Assembly: GCA_902604695.1 (NCBI GenBank)
Contig: CACKZT010000004.1
Location: forward strand, 1 to 64,000
DNA: 64,000 nucleotides
Direction of reading: 5' to 3'
DNA from: an uncultured Pelagibacteraceae bacterium
Lineage (GTDB): Bacteria; Pseudomonadota; Alphaproteobacteria; Pelagibacterales; Pelagibacteraceae
The notes below the pieces were generated by a model. That model saw only the letters and a program-made list of their open reading frames with translations, was not told where the DNA came from and did no database searches. Below, in pieces: positions 27,563-36,882 of this stretch; the first letter of the stretch is position 1, and every line of letters starts with the position of its first letter. The position numbers and the translations under genes were made by a program.

Positions 27563-29206
27563 TTAATTACTTTTTCTTATTTCCCACATGATTGTTTCAT
27601 TATTTTTAATTTCTTTAGCAATATTAATACAAAGATTATTTAATATTTTATTTTTTGCTAAAAATATACTTTTTTCTAACAAAATTTTGTTACCTTCAGA
27701 TGTAAATACGAGTGAATTATTTTTATTTAACTGAATTAATATACTATTTCCACTCATTGTTTGAACAGCAGTTATACTTGGATGGAGATGAAATCGAACA
27801 TTAATTTTAGCAATTTTATTGTTCTCTAATTTTTCTATATTATCAATTCCTAATAAAAAATTCTTTGTTTTATCAATTTTGATTTCTCTTTTGTGTGTAC
27901 ATCCAAATTTTTTTTCATAAGCATTGTGAGAGGCACTTGATTTTAGTTCGGAACTATCTTCTTTAAATTCTGGATTTAAAATTTTAAACGATTCTTTAAT
28001 TGAATTGCCAAAAGCAGAGTTAATTAGTTTATTTCTCTCAAATTTTACTACTGAAGAATCATTTATACATAACGTTGATTGACCTGAAGTTAATCTACTT
28101 AATAAAATTGCTTTCTTTGAAATTTTTTCTCCAAAACCACAATTAGTAATAATTTTATCTTCACCATAAAAATATTCAAAGGAAAGAGGACCAGATTGAT
28201 AGTTTCTTGAATAATTTTTTTTTGGAGAGCTGCCTACATCAAAAAAAACTGTATGTTTTTTATACTTCATAATTTGAATGCCTCCGCTTTTGGTCTTATT
28301 TTTTTTAATTTTGTAATTTAATTTTTCAATATAATTAAAATAATCATTTAACTCGTATTCTGAAGCTCCGTTAAATAGTGGAATTTGGTTTGAAGGAGTT
28401 TGTATAGATTTTAAACAATTAAGAATTTTATCAATTACATTTTCCAAATAGTCCGGAACATATTGTTGAGAATCTTTGATACACTCTTTAATAATAATCA
28501 AATATTTTGAAAATTTTAAAAGGTTGATAGGATTTCTATCGAGTGGGAAACCCTCGTTATCGAAATTATTATCAATTAATTTCTCAAGTTCTTTATTAGC
28601 TAAATCAAAGTTGTCTATATAATCTTTAAAAACTAATCCTGTTAGTAGAATTGCGGTAATTGTCTCGATTTTATCTAAGAAGTATTTTTCAAACCTTATA
28701 TTTTTTTTTAAATGATTTGACTGAACGATAATTGATTGAAGGAAGTCATTTTTAAAAACATTATCTGAATTATTTAAAATGATATCAGCATTGAGTATCC
28801 AGCTAATGATTCTTCTGCTGGTGATTGAATTTTTCCAGATAATTTTTTTATATCTTGAATTTTTATATATCCAAACTGTTATAATTTTTTTTATAAGAAA
28901 GTTGTTATTTTTTCTGTCAATTAAGTTTAACCAAAAGAAGCTATGGAGGTTTTCAAAATCTTTTTCTAAGTTTTTTTCTTCCCAAAATATATCTGGCTCT
29001 ATATCAGATAATTTAAATGCAAAATTCTTATGACTTGTTAAGGATGATAAGAGAAAAGAATTAGGAAAAAAATAAAATTGTTTCGGTACTTTTGACTTTA
29101 ATTTTTTGTCATAAAAGCTAGTAGTGAAGTAAATTGTTTTAAGCTTTTTTTCTATATTTAATTTTGTTGCTAAAAAGTAGAAATAGATACTTTTTAAATT
29201 TAACAT
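27563..29206 (-). CDS. Heparinase II/III-family protein
   Basis: A 547-residue protein with an N-terminal alpha/alpha toroid region (WLNLIDRKNN, ISWILNADIIL, then LDRNPINLLKF near 220) and a C-terminal beta-sandwich beginning about residue 310. FFDVGSSPKKNYSRNYQSGP and LSFEYFYGEDKIITNCG match the heparinase II/III-like domain. Family members are polysaccharide lyases, and the alphaproteobacterial purH-linked group is uncharacterised; a role in surface or peptidoglycan-related sugar turnover is a guess. I see no signal peptide, which is odd for a lyase. It starts 3 bases after the rpe stop and is probably co-transcribed with it. Confidence 0.85.
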   Translation of the reverse strand: MLNLKSIYFYFLATKLNIEKKLKTIYFTTSFYDKKLKSKVPKQFYFFPNSFLLSSLTSHKNFAFKLSDIEPDIFWEEKNLEKDFENLHSFFWLNLIDRKNNNFLIKKIITVWIYKNSRYKKIIWKNSITSRRIISWILNADIILNNSDNVFKNDFLQSIIVQSNHLKKNIRFEKYFLDKIETITAILLTGLVFKDYIDNFDLANKELEKLIDNNFDNEGFPLDRNPINLLKFSKYLIIIKECIKDSQQYVPDYLENVIDKILNCLKSIQTPSNQIPLFNGASEYELNDYFNYIEKLNYKIKKNKTKSGGIQIMKYKKHTVFFDVGSSPKKNYSRNYQSGPLSFEYFYGEDKIITNCGFGEKISKKAILLSRLTSGQSTLCINDSSVVKFERNKLINSAFGNSIKESFKILNPEFKEDSSELKSSASHNAYEKKFGCTHKREIKIDKTKNFLLGIDNIEKLENNKIAKINVRFHLHPSITAVQTMSGNSILIQLNKNNSLVFTSEGNKILLEKSIFLAKNKILNNLCINIAKEIKNNETIMWEIRKSN

Positions 29207-29209
29207 TTA

Positions 29210-29872
29210 TTAATTAGATCTAAGTAATCCTATATTTTTTTTTAAGTCACCACCATTTTCTTTAAAAATAGTAGAACCTGAAACAAGAATATTTGCTCCT
29301 GCTTTTTTTGCGGAGTTACAATTATCGAAATTAATTCCTCCATCAATTTCTAGATCAATTTTAAGTTTTCTTTTGATAATAATTTCTTTTAATTCTATTA
29401 ATTTATTTAGTACACTTGGCATAAATTTTTGACCTGCAAAACCTGGTTCAACACTCATAATAAGAATTAAATCTATTCTCTCTAAATAATCTTTTATTAA
29501 TTCTATTTTAGAATTTGGTTTTAATGAAACTCCAACTTTTTTACCTTTATCTTTAATTATTTTGATTGTTTCTGACATATTATCCGTTGCCTCAGGGTGG
29601 AAAGTAATAATGTCTGCACCTGCATCCGCAAAATCTTTTATAAACTTATTTACTGGAGAAATCATTAGATGAACATCAAAAACCTTCTTAGTAAGTGGTC
29701 TTAATTTTTTAATCACTTCGGGGCCAATTGTTATATTTGGAACAAAATGACCGTCCATTACATCTATATGAATATAGTCCGCGCCAGCCCTTTCAAGAGA
29801 TACCACCTCTTCTCCCAATTTACTAAAATCAGCAGATAGTATGGATGGAGAAATTTTAATAGCTGAACTCAT
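29210..29872 (-). CDS. rpe: Ribulose-phosphate 3-epimerase
   Basis: A 220-residue (beta/alpha)8 barrel interconverting ribulose-5-phosphate and xylulose-5-phosphate. SPSILSADFSKLGEE at the N-terminus with its catalytic Asp neighbourhood, HIDVMDGHFVPNITIGP with metal-binding His and Asp, SVEPGFAGQKFMP and LEIDGGINFDN with the second catalytic Asp are all present. It heads the leftward group rpe-heparinase-purH. Confidence 0.97.
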   Translation of the reverse strand: MSSAIKISPSILSADFSKLGEEVVSLERAGADYIHIDVMDGHFVPNITIGPEVIKKLRPLTKKVFDVHLMISPVNKFIKDFADAGADIITFHPEATDNMSETIKIIKDKGKKVGVSLKPNSKIELIKDYLERIDLILIMSVEPGFAGQKFMPSVLNKLIELKEIIIKRKLKIDLEIDGGINFDNCNSAKKAGANILVSGSTIFKENGGDLKKNIGLLRSN

Positions 29873-29919
29873 ACTAATATATATATTTTAATCTTGAATG
29901 TTGTCAAAAAAATAAACTG

Positions 29920-30255
29920 TTAATTAAATAATTGATAAAGCTGCTTTGAAAAATCACTTTCAAGTGGAAAAGCTAGCATTCCCCACACATCATAACCAAG
30001 TAAATAGGGCATAGCATAAAATCTAAATAAATAAAAAAACCAAGCGACATAAAGTGCAATAAAACCACCAAATAAAAAACTCGGGGTAATAGGTTTGAAT
30101 AATTTTATGATTGGATTAGTATATTTGACAAATACCCTCATAAAGAAAAAACTGGAGTCTTCCCGCTGAAAAATATTCATAAAAGCACGACCGATTAAAG
30201 TCCACATAATCATTCCAAGTATATAGTCTAAAACAATTATCCAAGTTGGTATCAT
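29920..30255 (-). CDS. Small membrane protein, possibly YggT-like
   Basis: A 111-residue protein with about three hydrophobic segments (WIIVLDYILGMIMWTLIG; FGGFIALYVAWFFYLF; and a shorter one) and a central NPIIKLFKPITPSF stretch. That stretch resembles the 'TEPxLxPIRRxxP' element of YggT proteins. I do not recognise it with confidence and no function is proposed. It lies downstream of the sodium:solute symporter genes on the same strand, but a terminator hairpin separates them. Confidence 0.6.
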   Translation of the reverse strand: MIPTWIIVLDYILGMIMWTLIGRAFMNIFQREDSSFFFMRVFVKYTNPIIKLFKPITPSFLFGGFIALYVAWFFYLFRFYAMPYLLGYDVWGMLAFPLESDFSKQLYQLFN

Positions 30256-30280
30256 AATATTAAGATATCATTAATCGTCA

Positions 30281-30311
30281 AAAAAAAAAGGGGCGAAAAA
30301 ATCGCCCCTTT
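30281..30311 (-). terminator. Rho-independent terminator of the symporter operon
   Basis: A perfect 10-bp stem AAAGGGGCGA/TCGCCCCTTT with a 5-base loop ends on the minus strand in a run of nine or more T's (read from the A run at 30281-30289). It lies 21 bases beyond the symporter stop, so it ends the DUF4212-symporter transcript. It is one of only two strong hairpin terminators I see in the window. Confidence 0.9.
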
Positions 30312-30332
30312 AATTTTTAATAGTTTTAATTA

Positions 30333-32189
30333 CTAGTGTTGTTTACCTAAGATAGCTTTTCCTGTAGGTATTCTAGTTTCATCCACCATTCTTTGTGTAG
30401 CTGCATCTGGTTCTTTAGTCATTAAACTAACTACAACCATTGTAACTAAACATACTGGAGCACCTATCATACCAAATCTTAAGTGATCAATACCCAACCA
30501 AGGAGTGTTTGTTACTCCCCAAATTGCCATTGAGAACTTAGGGTAAACCCAAAGTAGATAAAATAGTCCAGAAAGAATTCCGGCTATAATACCTGCTATA
30601 GCACCTTCTCTAGTAGCTCTCTTCCACCATACACCTAGTACAAGTGGGAAGAATAGGCCTGACATAGCGAAGTCAAATGCCCAAGCAACAGAACCTAAGA
30701 TACTTGTTAGCCTAAACGAAGCTATATAAGCACCTGCGGCACCGATTATTACTAGAAGCACACGAGCAACGATTAGTCTTTTTGCCGTATCTGCTTTTGG
30801 ATTTACTATTTTGTAGTAAATATCGTGTGATAAAGCATTTGATATTGCAAGAACAAGACCATCAGCAGTACTCATTGCTGCCGCCATACCACCAGCAAAC
30901 ACAAGTCCTGAGATTACGAAAGGTAGTCCCGCTACTTCTGGAGTAGCTAATACTACAACGTCACCTCTCATGAACCATTCGTTCAACTGAAGTATACCGT
31001 CACCGTTAAAGTCTGCGATAAACACTTGTTTAACTTCTGACCATCTTTGAACCCATTCAATAGACTGAACATCAGAAATAGATTTTCCAATAATTCCTGT
31101 CGGTAAATTAGGATCCATTAATGCAAGTTTAGACAATGTTGCTAACATAGGCGCTGAAGAGTAAAGCAAGAAGATAAAGAATAGCGACCAAGCTACTGAT
31201 TTTCTCGCTGCTCTAACTGAAGGAGTTGTAAAGTATCTCATAAGAATATGAGGTAACGATGCAGTTCCAACCATCATACAAATCGCTAAAGATAAGTATT
31301 TCCATACAGCCATACCACCTGCAGGAACTGCAGAGTGAGGTCCAGATATATATTTTAATCCTCCTGGTACTCCTGCTGCTTTCATGTCTGCGGCACTGTT
31401 TTTAACTAGTCCAAATTGTTGTTCAAGTGCACCCAATCTTGCTACTTCATCACCTAACATTAAGTGAGGGAATACTCCTCCACCTACTTTAGAGCTAATC
31501 CAGAATACTGGAATTAGGTAAGCGATGATTAATACAATATATTGAGCAACTTGGGTCCAAGTTACTGCTCTCATTCCACCTAGCATAGAACAGATCAAGA
31601 TACTAATTAGACCAACCCAAACACCTAGTTCGAATGGAATACCTAGAGCTCTTGATGCAATAGTTCCTGTAGCGTTAATTTGTGCAGTTACATAAGTAAA
31701 TGAAGCTATAAAAAGCACAAATACAGAGCAAGCTCTTACGAGATTACCACCGTATCGTGTTCCAATAAAATCAGGTACTGTATAACAACCAAATTTTCTT
31801 AAGTATGGAGCTAATAAAGTTGCAACAAGTACATATCCACCTGTCCAACCAACTAAGAAAGCCATATAAGTATAGCCTCCGAAATAAACTCCACCTGCTA
31901 ATGCTACGAATGATGCACCTGACATCCAGTCAGCTGCTGTTGCCATTCCGTTAAATACGGTAGGCACTGATCTTCCAGCAACATAATAAGCATCTACTTG
32001 GACGGTTCTTGATAGATAGCCGATAAAGGCATAAATACAAACTGTAAAAGCAACAAACATTACACCAATATTTTTTGCTGATACCCCCGCTTGTTCTGCA
32101 ATTGCCATAAGTATTATGAAAACTGCAAAACCTCCAGTATAGAGACCATATATTTTTGGAAGATTTTGTATAAATCCACCTTTAAACAT
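30333..32189 (-). CDS. Sodium:solute symporter, large subunit (ActP-like, VC_2705 subfamily)
   Basis: A 618-residue SSS-family transporter with about 13 membrane helices. AYYVAGRSVPTVFNGMATAA and DWMSGASFVALAGG fall in the first core helices that carry the sodium sites, and the GMRAVTWTQVAQYIVL and GLVLAISNALSHD segments match acetate-permease-like symporters. The pairing with a DUF4212 small subunit defines the VC_2705 subfamily, which is likely to import acetate or other short organic acids with sodium. A nearby acetyl-CoA synthetase supports that. Its start overlaps the small-subunit stop by one base (TAATG) and a hairpin terminator follows. GC content looks higher than in neighbouring genes, consistent with high expression. 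Confidence 0.93.
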   Translation of the reverse strand: MFKGGFIQNLPKIYGLYTGGFAVFIILMAIAEQAGVSAKNIGVMFVAFTVCIYAFIGYLSRTVQVDAYYVAGRSVPTVFNGMATAADWMSGASFVALAGGVYFGGYTYMAFLVGWTGGYVLVATLLAPYLRKFGCYTVPDFIGTRYGGNLVRACSVFVLFIASFTYVTAQINATGTIASRALGIPFELGVWVGLISILICSMLGGMRAVTWTQVAQYIVLIIAYLIPVFWISSKVGGGVFPHLMLGDEVARLGALEQQFGLVKNSAADMKAAGVPGGLKYISGPHSAVPAGGMAVWKYLSLAICMMVGTASLPHILMRYFTTPSVRAARKSVAWSLFFIFLLYSSAPMLATLSKLALMDPNLPTGIIGKSISDVQSIEWVQRWSEVKQVFIADFNGDGILQLNEWFMRGDVVVLATPEVAGLPFVISGLVFAGGMAAAMSTADGLVLAISNALSHDIYYKIVNPKADTAKRLIVARVLLVIIGAAGAYIASFRLTSILGSVAWAFDFAMSGLFFPLVLGVWWKRATREGAIAGIIAGILSGLFYLLWVYPKFSMAIWGVTNTPWLGIDHLRFGMIGAPVCLVTMVVVSLMTKEPDAATQRMVDETRIPTGKAILGKQH

Positions 32190-32446
32190 TAGTCATCCTC
32201 TCTTTCTGAGAAACCGAATTCCTCATCTATCTTTTCTTGTTTATTGGCAGTCCAAAACAATATTACAACAAACGCAAGAAGTGATCCTTGTGCTGTCATG
32301 TAATATGCTAATGGGTACCCAAGAAATGACATTGTGTTTAGTTCTGTACCAAACATAAAAAGTACCAATGAGAAAAAGAACCAAAGAACCAATGTAACTA
32401 TCATATGGCCTCTAGTCTTTGCCCAATGCGCATCTTTATTTGACAT
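32189..32446 (-). CDS. Sodium:solute symporter small subunit (DUF4212)
   Basis: An 85-residue two-helix membrane protein: an amphipathic N-terminus (AHWAKTRGHM), then helices VTLVLWFFFSLVLFMFG and LAYYMTAQGSLLAFVVILF, and an acidic tail. This is the small partner found next to VC_2705-type symporters. A strong Shine-Dalgarno, AAAGGGGG, ends 4 bases before the ATG, unusual in this window where most starts have weak or no SD. It heads the operon, with a 143-base upstream gap. Confidence 0.93.
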   Translation of the reverse strand: MSNKDAHWAKTRGHMIVTLVLWFFFSLVLFMFGTELNTMSFLGYPLAYYMTAQGSLLAFVVILFWTANKQEKIDEEFGFSEREDD

Positions 32447-32475
32447 ATTTCCCCCTTTAATTAACGTTATTTCTT

Positions 32476-32487
32476 TATTACGTAATA
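32476..32487. promoter_or_regulatory. Palindrome TATTACGTAATA, candidate operator of the symporter operon
   Basis: A perfect 12-base palindrome lies about 30 bases upstream of the DUF4212 start in a 143-base gap shared with a divergent gene. The position would suit a repressor or activator site, or an extended promoter element. The regulator is unknown. Chance occurrence in AT-rich DNA is possible. Confidence 0.3.
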
Positions 32488-32589
32488 TTTATGAGAGGAT
32501 CATACCCATCTTGAGCTTAATTAAAAGTATAAAAACCTGGAATGAACTGCGTTAAAGGCTTATAAATAAGGGATAATTAATAATACAAC

Positions 32590-33219
32590 GTGAAATTGAA
32601 TCTTAAAAACCTAATAAACACGATTACAGACATCAGGAACTACGTGTTCCCAATGAAGAAATTTTCTAGAAAATTTAGATCAATAAGTTCAGAAGATAAT
32701 TTAAAAAATTTTATTCAAGAGAGTTCTGCTCACGTAACGCAGACTACGCTTTACGGTTACATTAAAACTAGAATTGGTTCAAGATACGCAATTATGTTTG
32801 AAGACTCAACTTTTGTTGACTCTATAAATATTGCAAAATGGAATATTTATATGAGTGCCCTTTCTGATTGTACTTTATATACTTACTCTTTTTTAATTGA
32901 TCAAAAAAATTTTAAAGAAAATAATGCTGAACTAGTATTTAATTCAATTATCGAAAAAGAAAAAGAGAATGGTTTAGAATTAAAACTTTTTCAAGAATCA
33001 AAGTTAAATTTTAATCAAAAAATTAAAAAAATTAATTTTAATAAATTTTACCAAGAAGACCCTTTCAAAGACAGTTGTAACGCCCTTTATAAATGGGCGC
33101 CGATTGCTGAAGAACTAAAAATTCTGGATAAAGAAATAGTTTTAAATTCTATGAAATTAAAATGGAATTTAATTGAGAATGAATTCAAAGATCTTACAAA
33201 AAATTTAAAAAGTATTTAA
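32590..33219 (+). CDS. Conserved alphaproteobacterial protein of unknown function
   Basis: A soluble 209-residue protein that I cannot assign to a named family. The best-conserved-looking part is residues 50-85 ([36 protein letters not shown]), and I recall similar stretches in hypothetical proteins of other alphaproteobacteria. No signal peptide or membrane helix is visible. The frame opens with GTG at 32590; an ATG at 32653 (residue 22, MKKFSRKF) is an alternative and lies after an inverted repeat GGAAC-TACGT-GTTCC (32636-32650). It diverges from the symporter operon and converges on acs with a 4-base overlap. Confidence 0.75.
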   Translation: MKLNLKNLINTITDIRNYVFPMKKFSRKFRSISSEDNLKNFIQESSAHVTQTTLYGYIKTRIGSRYAIMFEDSTFVDSINIAKWNIYMSALSDCTLYTYSFLIDQKNFKENNAELVFNSIIEKEKENGLELKLFQESKLNFNQKIKKINFNKFYQEDPFKDSCNALYKWAPIAEELKILDKEIVLNSMKLKWNLIENEFKDLTKNLKSI

Positions 33220-35291
33220 TTTTTATTTTGTCTATTTTCCACTAAAGACTCAACAACACTTGGGTCTGCTAGAGTAGTCGTATCTCCTAACTCATTATGT
33301 TCATTAGCAGCAATTTTTCTTAGAATTCTTCTCATAATTTTTCCTGATCTTGTTTTAGGTAAACCAGGAGCAAACTGAATAATATCAGGAGTAGCTATTG
33401 GGCCAATTTGTTTTCTTACCCAAAGTTTTAAATCCCTTTCTAAATCTCCATTCGGTTGTTCACCAGAATTTAATGTTACAAAACAATATAGTCCATTTCC
33501 TTTAATATCATGTGGGTAGCCTACAACAGCAGCTTCAGCTACTCTGCTGTGAGCTACAAACGCACTTTCAATCTCGGCCGTTCCTAAGTTATGACCCGAA
33601 ACTATTATAACATCATCCACTCTCCCTGTTATCCAATAGTAACCATCCTTATCTCTTCTGCATCCATCACCTGTAAAATATTTACCGTCAAATTGTGAAA
33701 AGTATGTGTCAATAAATCTTTTATGGTCACCATATACAGTTCTCATTTGGCCTGGCCAGGAACTCGCCATACACAACCTTCCTTTGCCTGCACCTTTAAT
33801 AACTTTTCCTGCTTCATTTACCAATACAGGTTTAATACCATAAAAAGGTTTTGTTGCAGAGCCAGGCTTTAGATCTATAGCGCCTGGTTGAGGAGATATT
33901 AATATTCCCCCGGTTTCAGTTTGCCACCATGTATCTACAATTGGACATTTTGAATTACCTATTTTTTTATAGTACCACATCCAAGCTTCAGGATTAATTG
34001 GTTCACCGACAGTACCCAATAATTTAAGTGATTTTCTCGAGGTCTTTTTAACTGGTTCATCACCTTCTTTCATTAAAGCTCTGATAGCCGTTGGAGCTGT
34101 GTAAAAAATATTTACTTTATATTTATCTACAATTTGCCACCATCTTGAACTATCAGGATAATTAGGTATTCCTTCAAACATAATCGTCGTCGCTCCATTT
34201 GCTAGAGGACCATAAATTATGTAGCTATGACCGGTAACCCATCCTATATCGGCGGTGCACCAGTAAATATCTTTGCTTTTATAATCAAATATATACTGAT
34301 GGGTCATTGAAGCGTAAACCATATATCCACCAGTAGTGTGTAAAACACCTTTTGGTTTACCTGTTGAGCCAGACGTATATAAAATAAATAACGGATCTTC
34401 TGCATCCATTTCTTCTGGCTCACATTTAGCTGAAACTTTTGAAATTATTTCTTCATAAGAGACGTCCCTTTCATGATCCCAATTTACTTGATTACCTGTT
34501 CTTTTTACTACAACGCACTTTTTAACATTAGGACATTGAAGAAGTGCCTCGTCTGCTATTTGTTTAAGTGGTATAATTTTTCCTCCTCTAACACCTTCGT
34601 CTGCAGTAACTAAATAATCTGACTCACAGTCATTGATACGAGTAGCAATTGAGTCAGGTGAAAATCCTCCAAATATTATTGAGTGGACTGCTCCTATTCT
34701 TGCACAAGCTAACATTATATAAGCTAACTCGGGTATCATTGTTAAATATATTGTGACCTTATCACCTTTCTGGATGCCGATACTTTTTAAAGCGTTTGCT
34801 GCTTTAGATACATTCTTGTGTAATTCTTTATAAGAAATTTTTTTTGTATTCGAAGGGTCATCGCCAACCCAAATTATAGCAGTTTTGCTTCCATTTCTTT
34901 TTAAGTGTCTATCAATACAGTTGGCTGATGCATTTAGAGTTCCATCGTAAAACCATTTAATTTTAACATCATTTTTACTATATTTAACATCTTTAATTTT
35001 TGTGTATGGCTTAATCCAAGTAATTCTTTTACCTTCTTTTTTCCAAAACTTTTCATTTTCTTTTATCGAAAGGTTATATTTTTTTTGGTATTTAGCCTTG
35101 TTGACCAGAGCTTGATTTGACCAAGTATCTGAAACTTTTATAACTGTACTTCCCTCAGAGTCTTGCTTAAAAATTTGTTTAGAAGAAACATTTTTACTTT
35201 TTCTTCTTTTTTTTCTAATCCTAGTTCTAGTTTTTCTAGTTTTTCTAGTTTTTCTTTTTATATTTCTTTTTTTTCGACTTCTTTTTGACAC
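33216..35291 (-). CDS. acs: Acetyl-CoA synthetase with Arg/Lys-rich N-terminal extension
   Basis: A 691-residue adenylate-forming enzyme that activates acetate to acetyl-CoA. The AMP-binding motif [39 protein letters not shown] and the C-terminal [10 protein letters not shown] with the catalytic, acetylatable Lys are standard for Acs. The first ~50 residues are not: residues 3-34 are almost all Arg and Lys with a KTR repeat, before the usual Acs start near [10 protein letters not shown]. The GTG start is supported by AGGGGAG seven bases upstream and no ATG lies further in. It likely partners the DUF4212 symporter encoded just downstream. The stop overlaps the unknown gene by 4 bases. Confidence 0.95.
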   Translation of the reverse strand: MSKRSRKKRNIKRKTRKTRKTRTRIRKKRRKSKNVSSKQIFKQDSEGSTVIKVSDTWSNQALVNKAKYQKKYNLSIKENEKFWKKEGKRITWIKPYTKIKDVKYSKNDVKIKWFYDGTLNASANCIDRHLKRNGSKTAIIWVGDDPSNTKKISYKELHKNVSKAANALKSIGIQKGDKVTIYLTMIPELAYIMLACARIGAVHSIIFGGFSPDSIATRINDCESDYLVTADEGVRGGKIIPLKQIADEALLQCPNVKKCVVVKRTGNQVNWDHERDVSYEEIISKVSAKCEPEEMDAEDPLFILYTSGSTGKPKGVLHTTGGYMVYASMTHQYIFDYKSKDIYWCTADIGWVTGHSYIIYGPLANGATTIMFEGIPNYPDSSRWWQIVDKYKVNIFYTAPTAIRALMKEGDEPVKKTSRKSLKLLGTVGEPINPEAWMWYYKKIGNSKCPIVDTWWQTETGGILISPQPGAIDLKPGSATKPFYGIKPVLVNEAGKVIKGAGKGRLCMASSWPGQMRTVYGDHKRFIDTYFSQFDGKYFTGDGCRRDKDGYYWITGRVDDVIIVSGHNLGTAEIESAFVAHSRVAEAAVVGYPHDIKGNGLYCFVTLNSGEQPNGDLERDLKLWVRKQIGPIATPDIIQFAPGLPKTRSGKIMRRILRKIAANEHNELGDTTTLADPSVVESLVENRQNKN

Positions 35292-35313
35292 TAAAACTCC
35301 CCTATAAAATTTA

Positions 35314-35727
35314 CTAGATTCTACCCATCTTGCAAATTATTTTCCAGCTTTTAAAATCTATGGGCATAACAGATAATCTACTTTGTTTAATAAGAGGAAG
35401 GTGCGAAATAGCCTTATTTCTTTTAATTTCTTTCAAAGTAACGTTTTTTTTTAGTTTTTTTACAAACCTAACTTGAACAGCAACGAATCTTTTATCCACG
35501 TCTGTTTTGTCTAGAAAAGCAGTTTTTATTACTTCAACTACCCCCACAATTTCTTTTCCTATATTTGAATGATAAAAAAAACAGAAATCTCCTTTTTTCA
35601 TCTTTTTTAAATTATTAGCTGCTTGGAAGTTTCTAACACCATCCCAAGTTGCTCCTTTTTTTCCCGCTGCCTTTTGTTGATCAATAGACCAAACATCCGG
35701 TTCAGATTTCATTAACCAATAATACAT
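35314..35727 (-). CDS. EVE-domain protein
   Basis: A 137-residue single-domain protein. [15 protein letters not shown] at the N-terminus and [20 protein letters not shown] are the EVE-domain signature (thymocyte nuclear protein 1 type), related to PUA and YTH folds that bind modified bases. [17 protein letters not shown] continues the fold. Bacterial members are thought to recognise modified DNA or RNA; the target here is unknown. It sits between tsaD and acs, transcribed leftward, with 16-22 base gaps. Confidence 0.93.
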   Translation of the reverse strand: MYYWLMKSEPDVWSIDQQKAAGKKGATWDGVRNFQAANNLKKMKKGDFCFFYHSNIGKEIVGVVEVIKTAFLDKTDVDKRFVAVQVRFVKKLKKNVTLKEIKRNKAISHLPLIKQSRLSVMPIDFKSWKIICKMGRI

Positions 35728-35743
35728 TTGTTTTTTCTCTCAT

Positions 35744-36820
35744 TTATAATTTTAATCCTGGTCCCTTCATATATGGAGCTTCTTCATCAAGAGGCCATCT
35801 AGACTTAGCAGAAAAATTTATATCACTTAATAATTTTTTTCTAAATCTTTTAATACCAGCCCAAGCAATCATTGCTGCGTTGTCGCCACAAAATTTTATA
35901 TCTGGAAAAATTGGATTAAACTTTTTTTCTTTGGCAAGATTTTCTAAATTTTTTCTAATTGATTTATTCGAAGCTACTCCTCCCGCAACAACAAAATCAC
36001 AATTCTCCAAACTTGTTTTATTTAAAAATTGCTTCATTGCTTCTTTTGTTTTTTTATACAAAATATTATTTATAGTATATTGAAAAGAGGCGGCTAAATC
36101 GTATTTCAATTTTGTGTCATTTTTAATTTTTTTTGCCTCCCTAAGAACTGCAGTTTTTAATCCTGCAAAAGATAAATTACATCCAGCCTTATTTATAATT
36201 GGTTCAGGCAACTTGAAAAAATTTTTATTACCTAACCTAGAAAACTTTTCAATATAAGGTCCTCCTGGGTAACCGAACTTCAACATTTTTGAAGTTTTGT
36301 CAAAAGCCTCTCCCAGTGCATCATCAATTGTTGTTCCAAGTTGTTTATATTTATTTACGTCCTCGACAATAAGGTATTGAGAGTGCCCTCCTGAAATTAA
36401 TAAAAGCAAGTAAGGAAATTTTATTTTATTTTGTAAACCAGGGCTTAAAGCATGCCCCTCTAAATGATTTACTGCGATAAAAGGTTTTTTTGCAAATGTT
36501 GCAATTGATTTAGCAATATTTAAACCAACTGTAAGACACACAATTAAACCTGGACCAGCTGTTGCAGCAACACCATCTATTTCATTCAGTGAAATTTTAC
36601 TTTCTTTAAAAGCTTGATTAATTATTATATCTATGTTTTCAACGTGGGATCTAGCTGCAATTTCTGGAACCACTCCTCCGAATTCTTTATGCTTTTCTAT
36701 CTGGCTAGAGACAACATTGGAAAGTATGTTTGCTGTTCCTTTATTATTTTCCTGTATTACTGCTGCAGCTGTTTCATCGCAGCTAGTTTCAATGCCTAAA
36801 AATGTAAGTTTTTTTTCCAT
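35744..36820 (-). CDS. tsaD: tRNA N6-threonylcarbamoyladenosine synthase catalytic subunit TsaD
   Basis: A 358-residue ASKHA-fold protein that transfers threonylcarbamoyl to A37 of ANN-decoding tRNAs. GIETSCDETAAAV (residues 9-21), the metal-binding VNHLEGHALS (HxxxH), LLLISGGHSQYL, and FCGDNAAMIAWAG near the C-terminus are diagnostic. It is divergent from hemC across 62 bases, a tsaD/hemC layout that recurs in alphaproteobacteria. Confidence 0.97.
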   Translation of the reverse strand: MEKKLTFLGIETSCDETAAAVIQENNKGTANILSNVVSSQIEKHKEFGGVVPEIAARSHVENIDIIINQAFKESKISLNEIDGVAATAGPGLIVCLTVGLNIAKSIATFAKKPFIAVNHLEGHALSPGLQNKIKFPYLLLLISGGHSQYLIVEDVNKYKQLGTTIDDALGEAFDKTSKMLKFGYPGGPYIEKFSRLGNKNFFKLPEPIINKAGCNLSFAGLKTAVLREAKKIKNDTKLKYDLAASFQYTINNILYKKTKEAMKQFLNKTSLENCDFVVAGGVASNKSIRKNLENLAKEKKFNPIFPDIKFCGDNAAMIAWAGIKRFRKKLLSDINFSAKSRWPLDEEAPYMKGPGLKL

Positions 36821-36882
36821 TAAATTTTGAACTAAATATTAAGAATAGTATAAAATAAAATAACTAAATATATAAACAAATA

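Noticed and set aside
35210-35270. CTAGTTTTT repeats as a mobile-element or CRISPR trace
   Set aside because: They are in-frame codon repeats within acs (KTR units), with no spacers, flanking repeats or transposase.
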